Positions 1 through 8,480 of a stretch of 64,000 bases of DNA are shown one piece after another. The DNA comes from CAZSSM01 sp964609385 (lineage in GTDB: Bacteria > Planctomycetota > Planctomycetia > Isosphaerales > Isosphaeraceae), in assembly GCA_964609385.1 (NCBI GenBank), contig CAZSSM010000012.1, positions 50,208 to 114,207 of the forward strand, given 5' to 3'. The position numbers were made by a program, and so were the translations under genes. A model generated the notes under the pieces. The model saw nothing but the letters and a program-made list of their open reading frames with translations, did not search any database and had not been told where the DNA came from. Within the stretch, counting starts at the first letter, position 1, and the number at the start of each line of letters is the position of its first letter.

Positions 1-2
1 CA

Positions 3-626
3 AGGACCCTAATTCATCCAGCCGAATTGGCCTCAGGATCCGATCAAATCATGCCGCAATTGGCCAAAATCGCGGCCCCTTGGTGGTTGGCCGGCATCCT
101 AATCGCCGCCCCATTCGCGGCGGTTATGTCGACAGTCGACTCGTTTCTCCTCATGATCAGCTCCAGTTTTGTTAGGGATATCTATCAAAGTTGGGTCAAT
201 CCGGACGTTGCCGAAAAAAGAATTAAGCAAATCAGCTACGCGACGACGGCCATCGTCGGCGTGTTAGTGACAACCCTCGCGTTGAATCCGCCCGAGTTCC
301 TGCAGACAATCATCGTCTTCACTGGGGCAGCGTTTGCATCCACGTTCCTCGCGCCGATCTTCTTGGGAGTCTACTGGAAGCGGATGACTCGACTTGGGGC
401 GTGGGCCTCGTTATTGAGTGGGTTTGGGATCATCGTCGTTGCTCACACGATCGGTCCGTATCTGTTCGACTGGCCGGTCAACCCTCTAGGCTTTGAGCCG
501 GTTCTATTGGCATTGTTGGTCTCGTTCGCCTTGGGAATCGGGGTCAGCCTGGTGACACCGAAGTTCCCCGACGCGCTGATTCGACGCTATTTCAGCCGAG
601 TTGCTCGTCCCGACGAGGCATCATAA
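3..626 (+). CDS. Sodium:solute symporter (SSS family), C-terminal part
   Basis: Open reading frame that enters from the left edge, so the N-terminus lies outside the window. The visible ~207 residues are a string of hydrophobic helices. They include the STVDS stretch near residue 45 that is typical of the core of sodium:solute symporters, followed by a loop with charged residues and three or four more membrane segments. The closest family look is the PanF/proline-permease type (Na+-driven uptake of a small organic solute across the inner membrane). The substrate cannot be told from this fragment. The frame ends at TAA 624-626 and is followed by a 255-base gap before the exopolysaccharide kinase. 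Family is confident, substrate unknown. Confidence 0.8.
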   Translation, partial: RTLIHPAELASGSDQIMPQLAKIAAPWWLAGILIAAPFAAVMSTVDSFLLMISSSFVRDIYQSWVNPDVAEKRIKQISYATTAIVGVLVTTLALNPPEFLQTIIVFTGAAFASTFLAPIFLGVYWKRMTRLGAWASLLSGFGIIVVAHTIGPYLFDWPVNPLGFEPVLLALLVSFALGIGVSLVTPKFPDALIRRYFSRVARPDEAS

Positions 627-881
627 GTTCCCCCTAGACTTCGCTGACAATGTGACAAAGGGGTCGAGGATCATCACACCCTGTTTGTTCGTTGCTAGTC
701 GGTAACAACATCGATTGGGAATGAAGCTTTCCCGTCGGCCGTGACACGGTCTGTAGGCGCGGACGGTCCGTCAATCCCACCGTTGTTCGCTTTCGAGTCG
801 ATCAGTCAGCAGACGACCGCGTAAACGCATCGACGGCTGTTGGCTTCAAATCCTTGCTCAAAGTCAAGAGGGAATGCGGAT

Positions 882-3344
882 ATGACGACGCCAATGGTGT
901 CGAGCCGAGAACGAGACTTGGGCGCTTTCCGATCGCCTCGAGAGTATCTTCGAATCGCAAGACGCTGGTGGATCGTCATCGTGATCAGCCTGGTTGGAAG
1001 CATCCTGCTGAGCTTGCTGATCCTCTTGCAACTACCAGTGCTTTATCGGGCCTCGGCGCAGATGTTAGTCCTCCGAGAGGGCAATCGCCCACTCCAAACG
1101 ACATCGAGTAACTTCGATCTTCTCGATACAGCCAAGGAGTTCGCCGCGACTCAATCAATGATTCTGACAAGTCGTGAAGTCGTTAACGCAACGCTCCATC
1201 AAGTCGGTTTCGAGGCGATGCCTCGGCTGATCGAAGTAGAAGAACGAGGTGAAGACCCGGTCGACTTCGTCATTCGGAACAGTTTGACTGTGAGCCAACC
1301 CGACCAGCACGCCAACGTTTTGGAGGTTCGCTGCCTATCGGAATCGCCTGAGGGTGCTGTTTCGTTTGCTAATGTATTGACTGAAGAATACCAAATCTTT
1401 CTGGATAAATATTACGCTACTCAGAGCGGGAACTATCTCAAACTCCTGACTCGTGCGCGAGAACAACTTGCCAAGGAAGTTGAGCAGGCCGAGCAGGCTT
1501 ATCTCGACTACTGTCGAGACAACCTCGTTTTGGAGGGAGAGATCGCCAACGAGCTGATCACCAGCGAAATCGAGCAATGGGACTCGGTACTCAATGAGTT
1601 GCAGATTCGCGGCCTTCAACTCGATTCGCAGATAGCACTCGGCTCGAAGCTCGTCGAGTCGGGGGTGAGCTTCACCACCTTAGCCCACGCCTTGAATCAG
1701 CTTGGTCAGGCGGCCCCGGGCCGAGTGATCTCGGAACTTCAGCAGTCCAGTACTGAATTCACGAGCGATCGCCTCCGCCAGTTGATCGCGGAGCAGCAGG
1801 AGTTGAGCGCGGTCCAGGGCGGAGAGGGGACCGGCGTTCGTTACCTGGAAGAGGAGATTCGCCAGACGCGTGACATGGCTTTTCAGAGCCGGGCACTGCT
1901 TGACGAAGGCGAGATCCGCAACTTCCTCTCGGCGATCAGCGCCAGCCGCGACTCGATCGAGACGCTTCGGCAGGAACTGTCCAACTCGTTTGAGGACGAA
2001 CAGCGTGACATTGCGCGACGCGTCTCTGAACAGGTTCAGGAGGCCAACCTTCGTGCCGAGATGGATCGAAAACGGGAGTTGTATCAGACCGTCATCGAAC
2101 AGTTGAGCCAGGCTGAGTATTCAGCCGAGCACACTACGATCAACGCTGAAGTGATTGCGTTTCCTCAGATCCCTGTGCGACCGATTTCACCGCGGAGCAA
2201 CTTGATCCTTGCGGGGGCCTGCCTCTTTGGCTTGAGTTTGGGGATTGCCTTGGCATTGACCGCCGACGCCTTAGACTCGCGAGTGTCGACGATCGAGTCG
2301 CTCAGTGAGCACTGCAATGCTCGAATCTTGGGCACAATCCCGTTTATCGAGAAGCGACGGAGTGTAGCGATCGGCAAATTGGGCCTGCTTTGCCAATCTG
2401 CGCCGGGTTCGCTCGAGGCGGAAGCCTACAAGGCCTTACGAACCAATCTGGAATTAGCTCGACGTGATCGTCGTTCGCTAAGCGTCCTTGTGAGTAGCCC
2501 GACACCAGCAAGCGGGAAGAGTACAACCAGCAGCAACTTGGCGATCAGTCTGGCACAGGCTGGACGTCGTGTGCTTCTTGTCGACGCGGATCTTCGCAAG
2601 CCATCCCTTAACTCGTTCTTTGAGCAGCCAAACGATCAAGGTTTGGCCCAGATTCTTCGCGATGGGGTCACTCTCGGTCAGGTTGTTCGAGGGACCCAGA
2701 TGGCTAATCTCGACCTAATCACGACCGGGCCGATCCCCGGCCAGCCATCAGAATTGCTCATGAGTCCTCGGCTCCGAGAGTTCCTCGATGAGACGCGTCG
2801 AGACTATGACATCGTTATCGTCGATAGCCCACCGCTCTTGCCCGTCACCGACGCACAACTACTTGGTGCACGAGTTGATGCTAGTGTCCTGGTCTTCAGC
2901 ATGCAGACAGTCCGACGCATGGAAATCAAGCGATCGCTCGAATTGCTACAAGCTGGTGGCGCCGAATTGTTCGGGGTCGTCGTCAATGCGGTCAACCGAA
3001 AGCAAGGCCACGTCGACCATGACTCGGCTTACGGCTACGGTTATAGCTATGGAGGTTATGGTCGAACCCAGGACGACCATACCGATTCGACAATCGACAA
3101 GTCCTCCGTAAAGGACTTAGTGAATACTTGCAACGACTTACGTTCCCTCGCTGCGGATGACGGTGGTCTCAATGAACTCTCGCTTCACCGCGATCGTCTC
3201 GAACATCCCGCCCTGCCGATCCATGATCCGGGTATCGAGGCCCCGCCGGTCGAGTACGGACGAGCTAATGGCGACGATATTCTGTCCGACTCAGGACAAA
3301 CCGATGACCAGTCGGTCATGAGCCGGTCTACCGATCGAGATTAA
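882..3344 (+). CDS. Wzz-type chain-length regulator fused to BY-kinase (tyrosine autokinase)
   Basis: Inner-membrane protein of about 820 residues that couples exopolysaccharide chain-length control to a cytoplasmic tyrosine autokinase. An N-terminal membrane helix (about residues 28-50) opens a Wzz domain, followed by a long coiled-coil-rich periplasmic region. A second helix near residues 440-460 leads to the CpsD/CapB kinase domain. That domain has Walker A around 540-548 (SGKS), a Walker A' of the LVDAD type, and Walker B ending at Asp648 (VDSPP). A tyrosine/glycine cluster near 716-728 is the usual autophosphorylation tail, but here about 90 acidic and polar residues follow it. ATG 882 is preferred: AGAGGG lies about 10 bases upstream, and the frame is open further up only from a TTG at 840. 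The gene overlaps the monooxygenase tail to tail by 3-4 bases. Confidence 0.88.
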   Translation: MTTPMVSSRERDLGAFRSPREYLRIARRWWIVIVISLVGSILLSLLILLQLPVLYRASAQMLVLREGNRPLQTTSSNFDLLDTAKEFAATQSMILTSREVVNATLHQVGFEAMPRLIEVEERGEDPVDFVIRNSLTVSQPDQHANVLEVRCLSESPEGAVSFANVLTEEYQIFLDKYYATQSGNYLKLLTRAREQLAKEVEQAEQAYLDYCRDNLVLEGEIANELITSEIEQWDSVLNELQIRGLQLDSQIALGSKLVESGVSFTTLAHALNQLGQAAPGRVISELQQSSTEFTSDRLRQLIAEQQELSAVQGGEGTGVRYLEEEIRQTRDMAFQSRALLDEGEIRNFLSAISASRDSIETLRQELSNSFEDEQRDIARRVSEQVQEANLRAEMDRKRELYQTVIEQLSQAEYSAEHTTINAEVIAFPQIPVRPISPRSNLILAGACLFGLSLGIALALTADALDSRVSTIESLSEHCNARILGTIPFIEKRRSVAIGKLGLLCQSAPGSLEAEAYKALRTNLELARRDRRSLSVLVSSPTPASGKSTTSSNLAISLAQAGRRVLLVDADLRKPSLNSFFEQPNDQGLAQILRDGVTLGQVVRGTQMANLDLITTGPIPGQPSELLMSPRLREFLDETRRDYDIVIVDSPPLLPVTDAQLLGARVDASVLVFSMQTVRRMEIKRSLELLQAGGAELFGVVVNAVNRKQGHVDHDSAYGYGYSYGGYGRTQDDHTDSTIDKSSVKDLVNTCNDLRSLAADDGGLNELSLHRDRLEHPALPIHDPGIEAPPVEYGRANGDDILSDSGQTDDQSVMSRSTDRD

Positions 3345-4534
3345 TCTTGGCTCCGTTGAGGATCTCGGTAGTACGATGCGACCCTTAATCGTGACCGCCG
3401 AACGAACAAGTGTGTCCAAAATAAATCAGGGATCACACGTTGGATCAACTCTCGGATTGCGACGGCCTGCGGGCTGGTCCAACGAGCGATCCCTCCATAC
3501 GCCCATGACTCCTCGACAGCTCGTCGCGTCCTCGGCCGTCTGGCTTCTTCGAACCGCTCGAGACCTTTCTCTACTGTAGAGGACCGATCCAAGAATTCGG
3601 CTAGTGAAAATCCATCCTCGATGGCCATGCATGCTCCTTGGCCGAAGTTTGGAACAGCCGGGTGGGCTGCGTCGCCGAGGATTGTGGCTCGACCACGTCG
3701 CCAACAGGGCAGGGGACGACGATCCACCATCGAGTCGACAACGATCTGAGCGGGATCAGTTGCTTCCAAATGGTCTGGGATTCGCCAAGGCCAACCGGAG
3801 AATAGGTCGAGCAACTGTGATCGGGGATCGATTACAAACCGTTCATCGAATCGTTCTTCGTTGACGGCAGCCCACCAGGCCACGCGGTCATCGACTAACG
3901 AGCCGATGCCGAATCGGAGGCCCAGTCCTTGAACTTCGAGGAGCAGACCTGGCTCGGCCTGAGATCCCCGAGCGATTCCCCGCGCGCAGATTTGTCTTGC
4001 TTTGCGTAAAGGGGTTGGCCCCCATAGCGAGTGTCTGACTGTCGAATGGAGGCCGTCGGCCCCCACGACCCACGACGCCTCGTATGTCGGCTGACCTTCG
4101 AATCGGAGTTGCACTGAGGATAAATCCGGCTTCAAGCCGATCAGGGACATACCCGTCCAGATCCGATCTGATGGCCAGGCCTCCAGGAGGATCCAATGCA
4201 GGTGATCGCGTTCAATTAAATAGCTGGTTGCCCCGACTCGCCGCTCGACCTGTTCCAGATCGATTCGCAGCAGTGTTCGACCCCGCCAACTGCTGAATCG
4301 CGCTTCGGCGATCCGCTGGCCGAACCGTCGCAACGGTTCGGCCAGTCCTAAGGATTCCAAGAGGATCGTTGCAAAGGCCCAGAGTTCCATTCCCGCAGCT
4401 ATCTCGCTCGGCCGTTCGCGACGCTCGAACAGGATCGGGTCGAATCCCCGACGTCGGAGTGCGTGCGCAGTGGCCAAGCCACCAAGTCCGGCTCCGACGA
4501 TCGCTGGCCGCAACGCGATGGTCGACGGATTCAA
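3341..4534 (-). CDS. FAD-dependent monooxygenase (PHBH-like)
   Basis: A 397-residue flavoprotein hydroxylase of the p-hydroxybenzoate hydroxylase class, expected to oxidise an organic substrate with NAD(P)H and O2 in the cytoplasm. All three class motifs are present: GxGxxG at residues 14-19 with the acidic ribose-binding Glu after strand 2, the DG motif (GADG) at 158-161, and the GD motif (GDAAHP) at 287-292. The start is a TTG at 4534 that overlaps the TGA of the upstream peptidase gene, so translation is probably coupled; a second TTG lies 21 bases in. The substrate cannot be predicted, and the neighbouring peptidase gives no metabolic clue. Confidence 0.85.
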   Translation of the reverse strand: MNPSTIALRPAIVGAGLGGLATAHALRRRGFDPILFERRERPSEIAAGMELWAFATILLESLGLAEPLRRFGQRIAEARFSSWRGRTLLRIDLEQVERRVGATSYLIERDHLHWILLEAWPSDRIWTGMSLIGLKPDLSSVQLRFEGQPTYEASWVVGADGLHSTVRHSLWGPTPLRKARQICARGIARGSQAEPGLLLEVQGLGLRFGIGSLVDDRVAWWAAVNEERFDERFVIDPRSQLLDLFSGWPWRIPDHLEATDPAQIVVDSMVDRRPLPCWRRGRATILGDAAHPAVPNFGQGACMAIEDGFSLAEFLDRSSTVEKGLERFEEARRPRTRRAVEESWAYGGIARWTSPQAVAIRELIQRVIPDLFWTHLFVRRSRLRVASYYRDPQRSQD

Positions 4535-7500
4535 TGAGACACGCTCGCAGTTGCTGAGGATCCCGATCGCTCGCGCGAACCGCCTAGAGTTCGTCGCATG
4601 AACTCGAATTGGAGCCTTGTGAAGTGTCCGCTCCGGATCCCATGTCGCGCTTCCGGATAGATCATCAACTCGAAGTCCTTGTCGGCCTGTTGGAGGGCGC
4701 GGACGAACTTGAAGGTATTCTGGATCGCGACATTGTCGTCACGGAGTCCGTGTGCGATCAGGAGGCGCCCCTGGAGGTTGGCGGCCGCCTCAACGGCTGA
4801 TGTCTTCCGGTAGCCATCTGGATTGTCCTCAGGTGTGCTCATGTAGCGTTCGGTATAGATTGAGTCGTAATCGCGCCAGTCTGTCACTGGAGCACCGGCG
4901 ATCCCGGCGGCGAACATCGTGCTATGCGTCATCGCGTAGGCGGTCATGAACCCACCGTAGCTGTAACCGCTGATCCCGATCCGTTCGGCGTCGACGTAGG
5001 GGCGCTCCGCGATCAACCAACGGAGCGCCGACTCGATGTCGGCCAATTCTGAGACGCCAAGTTGCCGGTAGGCGGCCCAGGTCGAGACCGCACCCTTTCC
5101 ACTGGCACTTCGGGGGTCGACCCGGAAGACGATCAGATCGAGTTCGTCGGCATACATGCGGTCACGCAGCCGACCCCCGGTCCACGAGTCCCGAACCGTC
5201 GGAGCATGCGGTCCCCCGTAGGTGGTCAGCCAGACGGCATACTTCCGAGACGGGTCCAAGTCGGGGGGGAGGATGATCTCCCCTTCAAGGACGAAGCCAT
5301 CGGGCATCGAGATCTGCACACGTTCCAGGGAGCTCAGCAGATACCGCTCGGCGTTGGTAAACGGGTTGCTGTCGATCGTTCGAAGCAACGCGCCGTCCTC
5401 AAGGTTGTGGAGAGTGATCCGTGTCGGGGTCGCAGGATCGCTGGAACGGTCGAGGAACAACGAGCCACCCGGGCTGAGGCTAACCTGATGCGAGCTAGGG
5501 CCGGAGGTCAGGCGGACCGGATCACCTCCGTCCAGCGGGACGCGATAGAGATTGTTGGCAATCGGGTTGTCACGCGTTCCCGAAACGTACATTGTACCGT
5601 TTTCGCCATCGATTCGGTGAACTCGACGGACCTCCCAGGATCCGTTCGTGACCGCGTTGATCAGACTGCCATCGGTTCGATATCGATACCAATGGGCCCA
5701 TCCGGACCGCTCGCTGCGGAACAGGAACGTGCCATCGTCGAGGAACCGGAGTGGTTCTGGGACGTCGACCCATGCCCCGGTCGTTTCTCGGAAGAGGACC
5801 TTGGTCGAGCCGTCCGCTGGGTCAACAGTCACGACATCGAGCCAGGTCTGAATCCGATCCTGAACGTAGCCGTAGGCTGTCTCGGAGTTAGGAAACCAGC
5901 CAGCCGAGACGATCAAGGTCCGCTGACCATCGTCGTCGAGATCGGCGAACGTCAACGAGCCGTCCCGAATGTCGACGATCCCGAGCCGGACGTCCGGATT
6001 CGCGTCGCCCGGCTTAGGGTACGACGATGTGTCGGCCTCTTGACGGAAACCAAGCATTTCTGGGATCGTCAAAACCTCCATCTTCGAGTCGTCGAATCGC
6101 AAAAAGGCGATCTTGGTCCCATCGGGACTCCACCAGAATGATTTCCGGCTTCGATTAAAGATTTCCTCATAGTAAATGTAACTGGCAGTTCCGTTCAGGA
6201 TCGTCGAACTGCCATCGGTGGTCAGTTTGGTCTCGACTCCGCTTGAGACATCGACTGTGTAGAGGTCGTTCTCACGGACGTAGGCAACGTGGGATCCGGT
6301 CGGGCTGAACCGCTGGAGGGTCTCTTCTTCAGGGGTATCGGTTAGTCGACGCGCTTCCGAACCGTCGAGCCGGGCGTAATAGAGATCGTCCCCAACCGAG
6401 AAGAGGGCTGCCTCCTCGCTCGGATCGAGTTCGAGACCGGGTTGGCGGACCAGGAGCCGTGCACGCGTCGCGTTGATTCCATCGAGCGTGGCCAACGCCT
6501 CGGCCATCTTGCTGCGGTCTTCGGACTCAATTGGAGTTCCATCACCAGTCCGTGCATCGATCCGAAACAGTTCACTACCTCGTCTTTGTCGGATCGAATC
6601 TTCATCGATCCAAGTGACCGATGCGGGTGAACTTCCAAGTCGCGGGCGTCGACCACTGTTATACATGGCGTAGGTCAAAGGCTGTGGCTCAGGCCGATCC
6701 TCAGGCAACGGAGTAGGCTCGAAAGTCGCAAGCCGTTGCCGATCGCCGACCCAGCGGAGGACCGGATATTCATCGCCCACCTTGAGAGCATCGTCAAAGA
6801 CGTTCCAGGCAGCGAGTCCGTCGGGCGACTGGGCTTCGAGCAGGAGACATGTTAAGTTCGCCAACGGGCCGTTGACCTCGACCAGATATGACCCGGCACG
6901 GATCATCCGAGACTCGGCGGCCGTCGAAACATTACTGAGATCGACGAGTCGGTGTCCTTGGAACTCGCGATTGGAGCGCTGAATCGAGCCGATCATCGAC
7001 ACCTCGATGTCGAGTAGGCGGTCCTCACGGAGCACGCGAACGGAGATCCCATGCCGCATCAGAGTCTCGACAGCACCTCGGGCTTCTTCAGGAAGGATGT
7101 ACCCTCGAGGTCGAGTGATGCTCAGGGTTGGGACATGGTCGTCGATGATCTGAAGCGAGTACGTCGCTGGCTCATCGGTCGTCTCGGGCCGGCCGTCGCC
7201 ATCGGCGTCCGTTTCCTTATATCCAAGCACCTTGACGATCTCTTCGAGCCGTCGCGCTTCGGTGCGTAACGGGACCACGTGCTGCTCAGCGCTGGAGTCG
7301 CTCGAGTTGGCGAAGGCTTCACGCAGTCCTCGGACCCGTTCACGGTTCTCGGAAGCGAATTGGAGAGATTCACGGACGAAGGCCAGAGTGCTCAGCACGC
7401 GGTCTCGATAGGTGGCGTAGGCATACGCTTCGGTGAGAATGCTCAGGTGGCCGCGGACACCTTGATAATTGGTGCTGTAGCGGGGCAGGGGTGGGTAAGT

Positions 7501-8337
7501 CGTCCAGGCCGATCTGTCGCGTGTGAAATTGCCGTAGGGGAAGCTCCGGTAGCCGGTCGAAGCCTCGACACGACGTCCGACTTCGGGCAGGAACGTCTCG
7601 CGGACATAGCGAAGCATCTCTGGATCGCCGGCCGGGTGCTTGGGCCCAGCATAAGTCATCGTGTAACGATGACGTGATCCGTTGGTCGTATGAGTATCGA
7701 TGACGACGTCGGGGTCCCACTCGATGAGAGCTCGGACCATGGCACGGGTCTCGGGTGCCTCCATCTTGACCCAATCGCGATTGAGGTCGAGACCCTGCGC
7801 GTTGGGACGCTGACCCATGCCCGCCTCGGGACCACGCTGGCCGGGTCGGTTGGTGGTCGCGAACCGCTCGTTGCCATCGGCGTTGTAGATCGGTACGAGC
7901 AGGACGACGGTGTCTTGGAGCCATTCAGGGGTCTCACCCGCCAGGGCAGCCTCGCGGGCAAGCATTAACAAGGCCTCTTTCCCGCAAACCTCGCCGGCGT
8001 GGATGTTGACGTAAGCCAGGGAGACGAGCTTTCCCGACTCTTGAGCTTCCTGGGGCGAGGCGATCGGCGGATCGGCGACGATCAGGAGGGGGATTTCCCG
8101 ACTCTCGACGGTCAGGCCTAATTTAGCGCGGACGATTCGATCGGATCGGGTCGCAAGGGCATTGCACAGGGCGATGACCTGTTCGTGAGTCGCCGTGGCT
8201 TTATACCCCGAGCGCTCGGCGACTGTCCGCAACTCCTCGGGTATTTCCTGTGAAGTGGCTCGGGCTCCGTGGAGCATCGGACCCAAAAGGAGGACGAGTA
8301 AGTACAAACCGATCTGGGTCGTCCGGGATCCGCGCAT
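4531..8337 (-). CDS. Secreted double peptidase: M14 zinc carboxypeptidase fused to S9B dipeptidyl-peptidase
   Basis: A 1268-residue exported protein with a hydrophobic signal sequence (about residues 8-28). The N-terminal half is an M14 carboxypeptidase: zinc ligands His113, Glu116 (HAGE) and His216 (DTHT), and the catalytic Glu at about 303 (LTEAY). A linker of roughly 250 residues leads to a beta-propeller with the paired Glu724-Glu725 that in DPP-IV enzymes grip the free N-terminus. The C-terminal alpha/beta hydrolase follows, with Ser1126 (GYSYGG), Asp1200 (RDDNV) and His1232 (ARHG). Both active sites look complete, so the polypeptide should trim peptides by two unrelated chemistries. M14 and S9 enzymes are normally separate proteins. 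It starts at ATG 8337 and its stop overlaps the next gene's TTG. Confidence 0.9.
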   Translation of the reverse strand: MRGSRTTQIGLYLLVLLLGPMLHGARATSQEIPEELRTVAERSGYKATATHEQVIALCNALATRSDRIVRAKLGLTVESREIPLLIVADPPIASPQEAQESGKLVSLAYVNIHAGEVCGKEALLMLAREAALAGETPEWLQDTVVLLVPIYNADGNERFATTNRPGQRGPEAGMGQRPNAQGLDLNRDWVKMEAPETRAMVRALIEWDPDVVIDTHTTNGSRHRYTMTYAGPKHPAGDPEMLRYVRETFLPEVGRRVEASTGYRSFPYGNFTRDRSAWTTYPPLPRYSTNYQGVRGHLSILTEAYAYATYRDRVLSTLAFVRESLQFASENRERVRGLREAFANSSDSSAEQHVVPLRTEARRLEEIVKVLGYKETDADGDGRPETTDEPATYSLQIIDDHVPTLSITRPRGYILPEEARGAVETLMRHGISVRVLREDRLLDIEVSMIGSIQRSNREFQGHRLVDLSNVSTAAESRMIRAGSYLVEVNGPLANLTCLLLEAQSPDGLAAWNVFDDALKVGDEYPVLRWVGDRQRLATFEPTPLPEDRPEPQPLTYAMYNSGRRPRLGSSPASVTWIDEDSIRQRRGSELFRIDARTGDGTPIESEDRSKMAEALATLDGINATRARLLVRQPGLELDPSEEAALFSVGDDLYYARLDGSEARRLTDTPEEETLQRFSPTGSHVAYVRENDLYTVDVSSGVETKLTTDGSSTILNGTASYIYYEEIFNRSRKSFWWSPDGTKIAFLRFDDSKMEVLTIPEMLGFRQEADTSSYPKPGDANPDVRLGIVDIRDGSLTFADLDDDGQRTLIVSAGWFPNSETAYGYVQDRIQTWLDVVTVDPADGSTKVLFRETTGAWVDVPEPLRFLDDGTFLFRSERSGWAHWYRYRTDGSLINAVTNGSWEVRRVHRIDGENGTMYVSGTRDNPIANNLYRVPLDGGDPVRLTSGPSSHQVSLSPGGSLFLDRSSDPATPTRITLHNLEDGALLRTIDSNPFTNAERYLLSSLERVQISMPDGFVLEGEIILPPDLDPSRKYAVWLTTYGGPHAPTVRDSWTGGRLRDRMYADELDLIVFRVDPRSASGKGAVSTWAAYRQLGVSELADIESALRWLIAERPYVDAERIGISGYSYGGFMTAYAMTHSTMFAAGIAGAPVTDWRDYDSIYTERYMSTPEDNPDGYRKTSAVEAAANLQGRLLIAHGLRDDNVAIQNTFKFVRALQQADKDFELMIYPEARHGIRSGHFTRLQFEFMRRTLGGSRERSGSSATASVSH

Positions 8338-8480
8338 GAACTGTTCCTCTAAGTCGGCTTAATCGGAAGGATGTGACCTTGATGTGTGCGTTCCCGTCGG
8401 GGCGTCGACGAGTCGCGTCGGCGGTATCTTAACAGACCGGCTGGGCAGTCCCAAGCCGTTGCGGGTGCCTGCCATTCAAC

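Noticed and set aside
5062..6141. Plus-strand open frame of about 360 codons opposite the double peptidase
   Set aside because: Antisense to the well-supported S9 domain, with no recognisable motif.
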